64,000 bases of DNA, taken from Pseudomonas nitroreducens. GTDB taxonomy: Bacteria > Pseudomonadota > Gammaproteobacteria > Pseudomonadales > Pseudomonadaceae. The stretch is from the NCBI RefSeq assembly GCF_014204515.1, contig NZ_JACHLI010000003.1, forward strand, positions 186,001 to 250,000, written 5' to 3'. Below the pieces are notes generated by a model. The model saw only the letters and a list, made by a program, of their open reading frames with translations. It ran no database searches and was not told the origin of the DNA. The position numbers and the translations under genes are program-made. Position 1 is the first letter of the stretch. Each line of letters starts with the position of its first letter. Positions 25,594-35,885 of the stretch are shown piece by piece.

Positions 25594-26115
25594 ATGCTCA
25601 GCTTCAAGATTTCGCCACAGGCCCACCAGAAAGTCAGCCGCGTCTCCAGCATCCTCTGCACGCTCTTCGCCATCGGCTTCGTGGTGGTGATGTGCCTCAC
25701 CGCCATCGGCGACCACCTGCACGCCAAGCGCATCCTCGCCGACCACTCGGTGGTCAGCGCGCCGCTGGCCCTGGACAACGTCACCGAGGAGCGCGGCCGG
25801 CGCGGACGCACCAGGGAGATGTACCACTTCACCTACCAGTTCGAAGTGAAGGGCCAGCCCTACATCGGCCGCTTCGACGTGGCTGCCAGCAACGTCGACC
25901 AGTACTCCGAAGGCAGTACGCTGCAGATCGCCTACTCCAACGCCGACCCGGCGCACTTCGACCGACTTGACCGCCTGCAGAACTTTGCCGACACCGGCGG
26001 CGTGTTCACCCGCCTGGGCGTGGGCGTACTGGGCGCCGCACTGATCTCCTTCATCATCCACCTGCTGGCGACCCGCCGCCTGTTCGTGCCCCGCGAGGAG
26101 CCGGTGGCGGCCTGA
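25594..26115 (+). CDS. DUF3592-type membrane protein
   Basis: 173 residues. One membrane helix near residues 20-42 and one near 140-160 enclose a hydrophilic domain with YHFTYQFEVKGQPYIG and LQIAYSNADPAHF, which is the usual DUF3592 pattern. The domain probably faces the periplasm. The function of this family is not known. It stands alone; a strong terminator follows. Confidence 0.75.
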   Translation: MLSFKISPQAHQKVSRVSSILCTLFAIGFVVVMCLTAIGDHLHAKRILADHSVVSAPLALDNVTEERGRRGRTREMYHFTYQFEVKGQPYIGRFDVAASNVDQYSEGSTLQIAYSNADPAHFDRLDRLQNFADTGGVFTRLGVGVLGAALISFIIHLLATRRLFVPREEPVAA

Positions 26116-26128
26116 TCCGCCAGCACGC

Positions 26129-26155
26129 AAAAAGCCCGCATGCGCGGGCTTTTTT
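26129..26155. terminator. Bidirectional terminator between the DUF3592 gene and terC
   Basis: Stem AAAAGCCCGC/GCGGGCTTTT with loop ATGC, flanked by A and T runs, between convergent genes. Confidence 0.88.
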
Positions 26156-26169
26156 CATGAGCGCGGCGG

Positions 26170-27210
26170 TCAGCGCTGGGGCGTTTCCGCCTCGCCCTCT
26201 TCCCTCGCCGGGAACAGCACGCTGGCCAGGATGCCCAGCGCCAGCACCACCAGCACCACGATCAGGCTGGTATTGGCATCGATGCTGTAGCCGTGGTGGA
26301 ACAGGTGATTGGTGGCGTTCAGGCCCAGCTTGGCGGCGATGAAGAACAGCAGCACGACCACCGCCTTCTCCAGGTGGACCAGGTAGCGCTTGAGCGCTTC
26401 GAGCACGAAGTACAGGGTGCGCAGGCCGAGGATGGCGAACAGCATGGCCGAGTAGACGATCAGCGGCTCGCGGCTGACGGCGATCACCGCCGGCACCGAG
26501 TCGAAGGCGAACAGCACGTCCGACACTTCCACCACCACCAGGCAGAGGAACAGCGGCGTGGCGAACAGCGCGCCCTTGGCGGCCAGGCTGATGCCCTGGT
26601 GCTCCGGCTTGCGCACCTCGGTTTCCAGCTGCCGGCGCGCCACGAAGAAGCGCCCGCCCATGAGCTTCGGCCAGACCGGGAACAGCTTGCTGGCGAAGCG
26701 ATAGGCCAGGTGCTGGGAGTAGTCCTCTTCCTCATCATCGTCACCGCCGCCCTTGAGCATCATCACGCCGGTCCAGGCAACGATCGCCGCGAAGAGAATC
26801 TCCACCCAGGGGCCGAACACCAGCAGGCCGGTGCCGAGGGCCACGAAGATCGCACGGAACACGATGGCACCGATGATGCCCCAGTACAGCACGCGGTGGC
26901 GCAGGCCGTCCGGCATCTTGAACCAGGCGAAGATGGCGATGAAAACGAACAGGTTGTCGACGCTCAGCACCTTCTCCAGCGCATAGCCGGTGAGGAACAG
27001 GCTGGCGACCTGGGAACCGTGCTGGACATAAAGGAAGCCGGCGAAAGCCAGGGAAATGGCGACCCAGAAGATCGACCAGGCGACCGCGCCGCCCAGGGAA
27101 ATGGGTTTGTTGTCACGATGGCTGAACAGGTCCAGCAGCAGCGCCGCCAGTGCCAGCCCGACGAAGACCGCAATGGTCAGCGGGGGAAATCCCAGGTGTG
27201 TCAATTCCAC
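26170..27210 (-). CDS. TerC/Alx-family integral membrane protein (putative metal exporter)
   Basis: 346 residues, nine or so membrane helices. The paired TerC signatures with conserved Asp are present: ALEKVLSVDNLFVFIAIFAWF and VVEVSDVLFAFDSVPAVIAVS. E. coli Alx of this family affects manganese homeostasis. The cytoplasmic loop carries a run of acidic residues (GGGDDDEEEDYSQ), possibly metal-binding. The start is a GTG at 27210 with only a weak ribosome site; the protein begins MELTHLGFPPLTIAVF, right at the first helix. No riboswitch was recognised upstream; the next gene is only 54 bases away. Confidence 0.87.
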   Translation of the reverse strand: MELTHLGFPPLTIAVFVGLALAALLLDLFSHRDNKPISLGGAVAWSIFWVAISLAFAGFLYVQHGSQVASLFLTGYALEKVLSVDNLFVFIAIFAWFKMPDGLRHRVLYWGIIGAIVFRAIFVALGTGLLVFGPWVEILFAAIVAWTGVMMLKGGGDDDEEEDYSQHLAYRFASKLFPVWPKLMGGRFFVARRQLETEVRKPEHQGISLAAKGALFATPLFLCLVVVEVSDVLFAFDSVPAVIAVSREPLIVYSAMLFAILGLRTLYFVLEALKRYLVHLEKAVVVLLFFIAAKLGLNATNHLFHHGYSIDANTSLIVVLVVLALGILASVLFPAREEGEAETPQR

Positions 27211-27264
27211 GATTAAGAGTCTCGGTCAGTAGGGTTCAGCCGGGCTGCCCGGCCATGAGTCGGG

Positions 27265-27960
27265 TCAGGCGGCCGGTCGGATCGGTCCGGGTGTACGTCG
27301 CCAGGTGGGATGGAAGACCCGCCAGTGCGGGTCCTGGGCGGCACGCAGTAACGCGTGGTCGCCCTGGGTGTCGCCCCAGGCGCGCAGCCGGTAGCGGGCG
27401 AGAAGGCCATAGCGGGCCTCCAGGCGCAGCACCTTGTTCTCGGCGCGGCAGTTGCCGCCCAGCAGGCGCCCGGTCAGCCGGCCGTCGCGGACTTCCAGCT
27501 CGGTGCCGATCAGGCCGACACCGAGGCGCTCGGCAAAGGGTCGCAGGACCAGGGCCGGAGAAGCGGAGCACAGGGTGACCTCCGCTCCGGCCCAGCGCTC
27601 GGCGGCCACGCCCCGCAGCCCGGCGGGTCGCATCAGGTAACGCCAGATGAACTGGCAGTAGGCCTCGGCCCTGCTCGACAGCCATTGCGAATCCACGCCG
27701 GCCAGGAATACGGCGATCAGCCGTGCCTTGAGCTCGTCACGTCCCAGCCGGTGCAGCAGGAAGGCGAGGCTCGGCAAAGCGAGGGCTGGCAGGCGGCGCA
27801 GGAATCCGCAGGTGCCGAAGGCGAACCAGAGGAATGGCAGGAAGCTGTCGTGGCGGGTCAGGGTGCCATCGAAGTCGAACACCGATAGAACATCGGTCTT
27901 CTCCCCATTCGATGGGAGTTTGAGACGATCGAAATCAAGGCGAGTGGGCAACTCCGCCAT
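27265..27960 (-). CDS. HAD-superfamily subclass IB phosphatase (SerB-like)
   Basis: 231 residues. Motif I FDFDGTLTRHDSF (nucleophile Asp), motif II VTLCSASPALVLRPF (Ser) with NCRAENKVLRL (Lys), and motif III RAWGDTQGD are all present. Class IB members include phosphoserine phosphatase and lipid phosphatases such as those acting on phosphatidylglycerophosphate or sphingolipid-type substrates. A hydrophobic stretch between motifs I and II (residues 45-72) could be a membrane-associated cap. The ATG at 27960 has GAGG upstream. The gene precedes terC by 54 bases on the same strand and may be co-transcribed with it. Confidence 0.82.
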   Translation of the reverse strand: MAELPTRLDFDRLKLPSNGEKTDVLSVFDFDGTLTRHDSFLPFLWFAFGTCGFLRRLPALALPSLAFLLHRLGRDELKARLIAVFLAGVDSQWLSSRAEAYCQFIWRYLMRPAGLRGVAAERWAGAEVTLCSASPALVLRPFAERLGVGLIGTELEVRDGRLTGRLLGGNCRAENKVLRLEARYGLLARYRLRAWGDTQGDHALLRAAQDPHWRVFHPTWRRTPGPIRPAA

Positions 27961-28301
27961 CTGCACAACCTCAGCACTGGCTCCACGAATGTCTCTTCAG
28001 GTCGCCAGCGGGCGGCCTGAAGGACCCCGCTCCACCGCAAGGCGATCGAGCGCAGGCATTCTGGTGCGCCAGGGCAGGCCGACAAACGGGAATATCCCCA
28101 GGGCGGGGTCAGAATCCTCTTCAATGCCGGTACGCGAATGACTTCGCACGTAGCTGACGAAGATTCCTCGGTGTTCGTACAACGCTTTGCGGCTTGGAGC
28201 GTGGCGGAACGGCTTGGGGAAACCGGGCTGGAGAGACCCGGCAGGCAGGATTTTTCGCCGCACAAACGAAAACGCCGTCCTGACGGACGGCGTTTCGATT
28301 C
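27961..28301. other. Intergenic region between tRNA-Gly and the HAD phosphatase
   Basis: About 340 bases. I see no gene. Near its right end is a hairpin (28269-28296) that ends the tRNA transcript. The remainder has unremarkable composition. It is the downstream flank of a known integration hot spot, so it could contain traces of past insertions, but I recognise none. Confidence 0.5.
28269..28296 (-). terminator. Terminator of the tRNA-Glu/Gly operon
   Basis: Read on the minus strand: stem AACGCCGTCC/GGACGGCGTT, loop GTCA, then TTTCGTTTG. It follows the last tRNA-Gly copy by six bases. Confidence 0.75.
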
Positions 28302-28377
<76 letters not shown>

Positions 28378-28417
28378 ATCAACCTGCTGTAACCCGCGGC
28401 TTTCGCCGGAGGTTAAC

Positions 28418-28446
28418 GAAAACGCCGCCCTACTGGGCGGCGTTTC
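28418..28446 (-). terminator. Hairpin between tRNA-Gly copies 2 and 3
   Basis: Stem AAACGCCGCCC/GGGCGGCGTTT with a four-base loop, very close in sequence and position to the hairpin after copy 3. It may be a processing signal or partial terminator and shows that the tRNA plus hairpin unit was duplicated. Confidence 0.6.
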
Positions 28447-28452
28447 GATTTT

Positions 28453-28528
<76 letters not shown>

Positions 28529-28612
28529 AGCAACCTGTTGCAACCTTCAGCTTTCGCCGAAGGGTAACGCCATTTCATCTTTCGGTCACCGCCTGGGCGA
28601 TGATCGAGAATC

Positions 28613-28688
<76 letters not shown>

Positions 28689-28690
28689 AA

Positions 28691-28766
28691 TGGCGTCCCC
28701 TAGGGGACTCGAACCCCTGTTACCGCCGTGAAAGGGCGGTGTCCTAGGCCACTAGACGAAGGGGAC
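28691..28766 (-). tRNA. tRNA-Glu(TTC)
   Basis: 76 bases including CCA. It starts GTCCCCTTCGTCTAGTGGCC; anticodon loop CTTTCAC gives TTC; the T arm GTTCGAGTCCC is normal. First gene of a tRNA-Glu-Gly-Gly-Gly operon. Confidence 0.97.
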
Positions 28767-28839
28767 GCGGCCCGGAACTTAACATCTTTCCGACTTCGCC
28801 GTTTCGGCAATTTCTGCGTTTCGCGTCGAAGTGGCGCGC

Positions 28840-28868
28840 ATTCTAGGGAGGCTTTGTAAGGCCGTCAA
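28840..28868 (-). promoter_or_regulatory. Sigma-70 promoter of the tRNA-Glu/Gly operon
   Basis: On the minus strand TTGACG is followed after exactly 17 bases by TAGAAT, about 70 bases before tRNA-Glu. The region upstream is AT-rich (28880-28900), like an UP element of stable RNA promoters. A GC-rich discriminator (GCGCGCC) follows the -10 box, as expected for stringent control. Confidence 0.8.
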
Positions 28869-28982
28869 CCCTTAGTAGAAATATTTTTTAAATCAAAGAC
28901 TTCTGAGTAAAAACTGAGCTGCCGCTATCAGCAGTATCACTAAGACATTACACTCGCGGAAAAACCTCCGGAGCACTCCACG

Positions 28983-29753
28983 GTGTCGCCACTCGTCATT
29001 ACGGTCCTGGTTCTTGTCGGTATCGCCCTGCTGGTGGCTATCGGCTATATCAACCACCTGGTGGAAAACCGCAAGCTGGAGCAGGCCCGTCTGAAGGCCG
29101 ATCTGTCCGACCGCTGCCGGCGCTGCGGCGATGTTTCCGAGTCGATGCCCGGACAGTTCATGTCGCCGGCACTGAAGCTTCTGCTCAGCGGCTTCGAGCT
29201 GAACCTCAGCCAACGCCTGCTGGCACTGGACAAGCACAACACTTCGCTCAAGGAACGTATCGAGGAACTGCGCGGCCAGGTCGCCAAGGACGAAGCCATC
29301 CCGGTGAAGAACCCGCCGCAGCCGATCCAGACCGAAGCCAAGGCCAAGGACGTGCGCTTCCTCTTCGAAGCGCTGCACGCCCAGCTCACCCGCTGCGCCC
29401 AGGACAACATGCTGCCGCGCGCCGAGGCGCAGAAGTGGGTGAAGGAAATCCGCCACCTGCTCGCCCTCCTCCATATAGAGTTCTTCGGCAACCTCGGCCA
29501 GCAGGCGCTGCAGCAGGGTCAGCCGCGCCAGGCACGGCTGGCCTTCGAGCGCGGCGTACAGTACCTGCAGAAGCAACCGGAGATCGGTCGCTACCAGGCG
29601 CAGCTCAAGCAGCTGGAAAACCAGTTGGCACGCGCCAACGCCATGGTGCTGGAAACCGCCCAGCCGGCCGCCGAGGAACCCAGCGAGCTGGGCGACGGCC
29701 TCAAGGCGCTGGACGACGACGATATCTGGAAGAAGAAGAACCTTTACGACTGA
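28983..29753 (+). CDS. Membrane-anchored coiled-coil protein, unknown function
   Basis: 256 residues. One N-terminal membrane helix (residues 4-24), then a CRRC motif (residues 45-48) and a long helical region with LSQRLLALDKHNTSLKERIEEL as coiled coil. A helix-repeat-like segment with QALQQGQPRQARLAFERGVQYL (TPR-like) follows, and the tail is acidic. The start is a GTG at 28983. I recall a conserved hypothetical gene here in P. aeruginosa next to the GST. Function unknown; the cytoplasmic domain may bind a partner protein. Confidence 0.8.
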   Translation: MSPLVITVLVLVGIALLVAIGYINHLVENRKLEQARLKADLSDRCRRCGDVSESMPGQFMSPALKLLLSGFELNLSQRLLALDKHNTSLKERIEELRGQVAKDEAIPVKNPPQPIQTEAKAKDVRFLFEALHAQLTRCAQDNMLPRAEAQKWVKEIRHLLALLHIEFFGNLGQQALQQGQPRQARLAFERGVQYLQKQPEIGRYQAQLKQLENQLARANAMVLETAQPAAEEPSELGDGLKALDDDDIWKKKNLYD

Positions 29754-29804
29754 TCCGTCGTCGAAATCTCTCCCCATCGGCCACCTTCGCCCCAGGAGCC
29801 CTGC

Positions 29805-30467
29805 ATGAGCCTCGTCGTCTTCGGCGCCCCGCTGTCCCCCTTCGTCCGCAAAGTCCGCCTGTTCGCTGCCGAGAAAGGCCTCGACTACCAGCTGGAGAAC
29901 GTCAATCCGTTCAACCAGCCGGACTGGTACCGCGAACTGAACCCGCTGCGCCGCGTGCCGGCGATCCGCGACGGCGACTTCACCCTGGCCGACTCCAGCG
30001 TCATCTGCCACTACCTGGAAGACCGCGACCCGCAGCGTGCCGCCCTGTGCGGCGAAGGCGCCCAGGCCCGCGCACGGATCCACTGGCTGGAGAAGTACGC
30101 CGACTACGAGCTGGCGCCGCTGACCACCTTCACCGTGTTCCGCAACCGCCTGCTCAAGCCGCTGATGGGCAAGGTCTGCGATGAAGTCGCAGTGAAGGGC
30201 GCCATGCAGGAGAAGCTGCCGGAGCACTTCGACTACCTGGAGAAATGCCTGGGCGAGCAGCAGTGGTTCGTCGATGACCGTTTCAGCCTCGCCGACATCG
30301 CCATCGCCTGCCAGCTGGTCAACCTGCGCCACGGCGGCGAGGAACTCGATGCCCAGCACTGGCCGAAGCTGGCCGCCCACTTCGAGCGCTGCCTGGCACG
30401 TCCGGCCCTGGCCGAGATCGTCCAGGGCGAGCTGCAGATCATCGCCAAGATCATGGCCAAGCGCTGA
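29805..30467 (+). CDS. Glutathione S-transferase family protein
   Basis: 220 residues. The N-terminal thioredoxin fold has the active-site segment GAPLSPFVRKVRLFAAEKGL with Ser, and the conserved Pro of RRVPAIRDGDFTLADSSVI; the helical C-terminal domain has the FSLADIAIACQL capping motif. AGGAG lies before the ATG. It is 51 bases after the coiled-coil gene and possibly in the same transcript. Substrate unknown. Confidence 0.9.
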   Translation: MSLVVFGAPLSPFVRKVRLFAAEKGLDYQLENVNPFNQPDWYRELNPLRRVPAIRDGDFTLADSSVICHYLEDRDPQRAALCGEGAQARARIHWLEKYADYELAPLTTFTVFRNRLLKPLMGKVCDEVAVKGAMQEKLPEHFDYLEKCLGEQQWFVDDRFSLADIAIACQLVNLRHGGEELDAQHWPKLAAHFERCLARPALAEIVQGELQIIAKIMAKR

Positions 30468-30502
30468 TCGACGTAAAACCCGTCACATGACTCTTGGACT
30501 CC

Positions 30503-30573
30503 GTAGGAGCGGACTTTGTCCGCGATAGATTCGCCTCGCACCGCAAGCCATAGCGGACAAAGACCGCTCCTAC
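30503..30573. repeat. REP doublet (GGACTTTGTCC-family)
   Basis: GTAGGAGCGGACTTTGTCCG and its inverse CGGACAAAGACCGCTCCTAC face each other across about 25 bases between the GST gene and the terminator. Confidence 0.75.
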
Positions 30574-30579
30574 GAATGG

Positions 30580-30606
30580 AAAAAGCCCCGCCTAGGCGGG
30601 GCTTTT
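30580..30606. terminator. Bidirectional terminator between the GST and msrC genes
   Basis: Stem AAAAGCCCCGCC/GGCGGGGCTTTT with a short TA centre. The stem is the same as that of the terminator at 41420. Confidence 0.88.
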
Positions 30607-30619
30607 TCATGGGCTCGGA

Positions 30620-31102
30620 TCAGCAGTCGGACAGTCGCAGGAAAATCTCCACCAGACGCTCGATACCCACCTGATCCTCCGCGCTGAAGCGGCCCACCTT
30701 CGGGCTATCCAGGTCCAGCACACCAATAAGGCGGCCTTCCTTCACCAGCGGCACCACCAGCTCGCTGTTGGACGCGCTGTCGCAGGCGATGTGGCCGGGG
30801 AACGCATGCACGTCCTCGACGCGCTGCGTCTCGCGGGTACGCGCCGCGGCGCCGCAAACACCTTTGCTGAAGGGAATGCGCACGCAGGCGACCTTGCCCT
30901 GGAACGGGCCGAGCACCAGCTCCTCGTTGCGGTTCAGGTAGAAGCCGGCCCAGTTCAGGTCCGCCAGCTCGTTGAACAGGAACGCGGAAAACTGCGCGGC
31001 ATTGGCGATGAAATCGCGCTCGTCGGCGAACAGCGACTCCGCCTGGGCGGCCAGCAGCGCGTAGCCACCCAGGCCGGCGCCGGCCTGTTGCAGATCGATC
31101 AT
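30620..31102 (-). CDS. msrC: Free methionine-(R)-sulfoxide reductase (GAF type)
   Basis: 160 residues, a single GAF domain. It reduces free L-methionine-(R)-sulfoxide using thioredoxin. The three redox cysteines are present: VACVRIPF, SKGVCGAAAR and HIACDSASNSELVVP. NWAGFYLNRNEELVLGPFQG and LIGVLDLDSP are the usual substrate-pocket segments. It is translationally coupled to the upstream ATPase gene (four-base ATGA overlap). It fits the methionine-repair theme shared with msrB at 35886. Confidence 0.92.
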   Translation of the reverse strand: MIDLQQAGAGLGGYALLAAQAESLFADERDFIANAAQFSAFLFNELADLNWAGFYLNRNEELVLGPFQGKVACVRIPFSKGVCGAAARTRETQRVEDVHAFPGHIACDSASNSELVVPLVKEGRLIGVLDLDSPKVGRFSAEDQVGIERLVEIFLRLSDC

Positions 31103-32022
31103 GGGGTTTCTCCTTCCAGCAATTGTCGGCCCACCCAGTAGCGGGCGAATTGATAGGCACAGCGGCCATTACGGTTGCCGCGTCCGAGCGCCCAGCGGAT
31201 GGCTTCCTTCTCCAATGCTTCGTCCCAGGTCCAGGCGGCGAGCCCGGACTTCTGCGCGAGCACTTCGACCCAGTGGCGCACCACGCTGAGGAAGTGCTCC
31301 TGGGTGAAGGGATAGAAGGACAGCCACAGGCCGAAGCGATCGGACAGGGCGATCTTGTCTTCGACGGCCTCGTTGGGATGCAACTCGCCGTCGACCATCT
31401 TCCAGTTCTCGTTGTCGCTCTGCTTTTCCGACACCAGGTGGCGGCGGTTGGACGTGGCGTAGAGCAGCACGTTGTCCGGGGCCTGCTCCAGCGAACCATC
31501 GAGCACGCTCTTGAGGACGCGGAAATCACCCTCGCCGGCATCGAACGAGAGGTCGTCGCAGAACAGCACGAAGCGCTGCGGCAGGCCCTGGATCTGCTCG
31601 ACCACACGGGGCAGGTCAGCCAGATGGTCGCGCTCGATCTCGATCAGGCGCAGGCCCTCGCCGGCCATTTCGGCCAGCAGCGCGCGCACCAGGGAGGATT
31701 TGCCGGTGCCCCGGGCCCCCCACAGCAGCGCATGGTTGGCGGGCTTGCCGGCGACGAACTGGCGGGTGTTGCGGGTCAGTTGCTCGCGCTGCTTGTCGAC
31801 GCCCAGCAGGTCGTCCAGGCGCAGGTCGAGGCTGACCTGCAAGGGCTGCAGGTAGCCGCTGCGGCCATCACGGTGCCAGCGCGCCGCCAGGCTTTGCTGC
31901 CAGTCCAGGGTTTCGCGGACAGCCGGCAACAGCGGTTCCAGGCGCGCCATCAGCACCTCGGCGCGGGCGAGAAAATCGTTCAGGCGGGAATCCACTCGAG
32001 TCTCCAGGTTTTCCAGGAACAT
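31099..32022 (-). CDS. DUF815-family AAA-like ATPase
   Basis: 307 residues. Walker A is GARGTGKSSLVRALLAE and Walker B is RFVLFCDDLSFDAGE; sensor-like TSNRRHLV follows and an arginine-rich C-terminus ends in a helical lid. These ATPases are widespread with no settled role. Coupled by overlap with msrC. It is divergent from sagS, with about 100 bases between. Confidence 0.9.
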   Translation of the reverse strand: MFLENLETRVDSRLNDFLARAEVLMARLEPLLPAVRETLDWQQSLAARWHRDGRSGYLQPLQVSLDLRLDDLLGVDKQREQLTRNTRQFVAGKPANHALLWGARGTGKSSLVRALLAEMAGEGLRLIEIERDHLADLPRVVEQIQGLPQRFVLFCDDLSFDAGEGDFRVLKSVLDGSLEQAPDNVLLYATSNRRHLVSEKQSDNENWKMVDGELHPNEAVEDKIALSDRFGLWLSFYPFTQEHFLSVVRHWVEVLAQKSGLAAWTWDEALEKEAIRWALGRGNRNGRCAYQFARYWVGRQLLEGETP

Positions 32023-32119
32023 CCTGGAAATTTCTTCGCCTGCGGGCTATCCCGACAGACGGTTCTGATGGGCTATGCTACGCCGCAGGACAGCTTCTGC
32101 GAGGCGACACTCCGCAACC

Positions 32120-34456
<2,337 letters not shown>

Positions 34457-34457
34457 T

Positions 34458-34928
34458 TCAGGCGTCCAGCTTCGCCAGTTGCCGCAGCAGACCGTCCAGC
34501 TGCTCGCGCAGACCGTCGGTGACGCTCAGGTCGATGCCGCTGCGGCAGAGCAGCTCCTCGCGTAGCGGCAGCACCTTCTCGCGCAACGCCATTCCCTCTG
34601 CCGTCAGGCCCAGGTGCACTTCACGCTCGTCATGCTGCGCACGACGGCGCTGCACCAGGCCGAGCTGTTCCAGGCGTTTGAGCAATGGCGTCAGGGTGCC
34701 GGAGTCGAGCATCAGGCGCTCGCCCAGGGCCTTCACCGACGGCTGCTCCGGCGGCTCCGCCTGCCACTCCCAGAGCACCAGCATCGCCAGGTACTGCGGG
34801 TAGGTCAGGCCGAGCGCGTCGAGCATCGGCCGGTAGCCACGGATCACCGCCCGCGACACGGCGTACAGGCGAAAACACAGCTGGTTGTCCAGTTGCAGTT
34901 CTACCGGCAGGGATGCAGCGTCCGTCAT
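34458..34928 (-). CDS. ospR: MarR-family oxidative-stress regulator OspR
   Basis: 156 residues. OhrR/OspR subfamily with the reactive cysteine in LQLDNQLCFRLYAVSR, and a winged-helix domain with ALGLTYPQYLAMLVLWE and LDSGTLTPLLKRLEQLGLV. Oxidation of that Cys releases DNA. The start codon overlaps the gpx stop by one base (TGATG), so the two genes are an operon. A 40-bp perfect palindrome lies upstream of gpx, probably the operator for autoregulation. A second, related pair ohrR/ohr lies at 56179-57229. Confidence 0.9.
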   Translation of the reverse strand: MTDAASLPVELQLDNQLCFRLYAVSRAVIRGYRPMLDALGLTYPQYLAMLVLWEWQAEPPEQPSVKALGERLMLDSGTLTPLLKRLEQLGLVQRRRAQHDEREVHLGLTAEGMALREKVLPLREELLCRSGIDLSVTDGLREQLDGLLRQLAKLDA

Positions 34929-35410
34929 CACAGCAGCGCTTCGATCTCGGCGGAGAGCTGCTCGGGCTTGGTGGTCGGAGCGAAGCGCTTGACCAGCTTG
35001 CCGTCCTGGCCGATGAGGAACTTGGTGAAGTTCCACTTGATGCCCTGGCTGCCCAGCAGGCCCGGAGCGCGCTTCTTCAGCTGCACGTAGAGCGGGTGGG
35101 CTTCGGCGCCATTGACGTCGATCTTCTTGAACAGCGGGAAACTCACGCCGAAGTTCAGCTCGCAGAACTGGCTGATCTCCCCTTCCCCGCCCGGCTCCTG
35201 CTTGCCGAACTGGTTGCAGGGGAAGCCCAGCACCACCAGGCCCTGGTCCTTGTACTGCCGCCAGAGCTTCTCCAGCCCCTTGTACTGCGGGGTGAAGCCG
35301 CACTGGCTGGCAGTGTTCACCACCAGCAGGGCCTTGCCGCCGAAGTCGGCGAGGGTCTTCTGTTCGCCCTTGATGGTGGTCACGGGAATATTCAGCAGTG
35401 CGTCGCTCAT
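34928..35410 (-). CDS. gpx: Glutathione peroxidase-family peroxidase
   Basis: 160 residues. Catalytic Cys in LLVVNTASQCGFTPQYKGLE, Gln in the GFPCNQFGKQEPG signature and Trp/Asn in IKWNFTKFLIG complete the tetrad. The second cysteine (in the NQF motif) suggests thioredoxin-linked turnover. The ATG at 35410 is used; an open upstream stretch to 35455 would run into the operator palindrome. It reduces peroxides and is the first gene of the gpx-ospR operon. Confidence 0.92.
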   Translation of the reverse strand: MSDALLNIPVTTIKGEQKTLADFGGKALLVVNTASQCGFTPQYKGLEKLWRQYKDQGLVVLGFPCNQFGKQEPGGEGEISQFCELNFGVSFPLFKKIDVNGAEAHPLYVQLKKRAPGLLGSQGIKWNFTKFLIGQDGKLVKRFAPTTKPEQLSAEIEALL

Positions 35411-35445
35411 CGGACATGGCTCCAGAGAAGTGGGAACCGGAAGAA

Positions 35446-35485
35446 TAGTGATCAATTAAATTGCATGCAATTTAATTGATCACTA
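35446..35485. promoter_or_regulatory. Perfect 40-bp palindrome, presumed OspR operator
   Basis: The two 20-base halves are exact reverse complements; the centre reads TTAAATTGCATGCAATTTAA. It starts 36 bases upstream of the gpx ATG and is very AT-rich against a GC-rich background. MarR/OhrR proteins bind AT-rich palindromes, and length and position suggest two dimer sites or one extended site. Confidence 0.7.
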
Positions 35486-35563
35486 ATCAGCCCGCAAAAT
35501 GCCGGAGCATCATCCTGAACGTAGGAGCAACTGTCTTCTTCTGATCGTTCGTGCCTCGGATTT

Positions 35564-35683
35564 CCCCTCTCCCCCGCCCTCTCCCTGAAGGGAGAGGGAG
35601 CTATCCGTGCCGGCTGACACCGTGGATTCAGCCGGCACCGAACCAGTCCCCTCTCCCTTCAGGGAGAGGGTTAGGGAGAGGGC
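35564..35683. repeat. CCCTCTCCC-type inverted repeat element
   Basis: CCCTCTCCC tracts with GAAGGGAGAGGG (35564-35611) are mirrored by CCCTCTCCCTTCAGGGAGAGG (35650-35670) and a further GGGAGAGGG. An inner inverted pair GTGCCGGCTGA/TCAGCCGGCAC lies between. Elements of this look recur in several proteobacterial genomes; it is not related to the two REP families in the window. Confidence 0.6.
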
Positions 35684-35704
35684 AGTCCCCGCGAAGAACT
35701 TTAC

Positions 35705-35829
35705 GTAGAAGCGGACCTTGTCCGCGAAATCCCCAATGCGCGTATCCCGAATTGCAGGTGCACACCAAGGCGCGGCACGCTGGTCAGCGCCAGCCTAGCC
35801 GGCTTATCGCGGACAAGGTCCGCTCCTAC
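35705..35829. repeat. REP doublet (GGACCTTGTCC-family), wide spacing
   Basis: GTAGAAGCGGACCTTGTCCG (35705-35724) and CGGACAAGGTCCGCTCCTAC (35810-35829) are inverted and separated by about 85 bases, longer than the other doublets. The left copy has one substitution (GTAGAAG for GTAGGAG). Confidence 0.7.
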
Positions 35830-35850
35830 AGGTAGAGACCGTACAGCCTT

Positions 35851-35882
35851 GAAAGAAAAGGCCCGCCGGATGGCGGGCCTTG
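35851..35882 (-). terminator. Intrinsic terminator of msrB
   Basis: Stem AAGGCCCGCC/GGCGGGCCTT with a four-base loop; on the minus strand it is followed by TTTCTTTC. It begins right after the msrB stop codon. Confidence 0.8.
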
Positions 35883-35885
35883 GAG

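Larger units (their letters stand above)
35411..35885. other. Intergenic region between gpx and msrB
   Basis: 475 bases without a gene. Contents from left to right: the gpx-ospR promoter with the 40-bp palindrome (35446-35485); a CCCTCTCCC/GGGAGAGGG inverted repeat element (35564-35683); a REP doublet (35705-35829); and the msrB terminator (35851-35882). Confidence 0.8.

Noticed and set aside
27211..27264. Mn-sensing yybP-ykoY riboswitch before the TerC/Alx-like gene
   Set aside because: Only 54 bases separate it from the upstream gene, too short for the aptamer plus expression platform, and no motif is visible.
30503..30606. A small RNA gene in the GST-msrC gap
   Set aside because: The structure there is a REP doublet followed by a bidirectional terminator; no separate promoter was seen.
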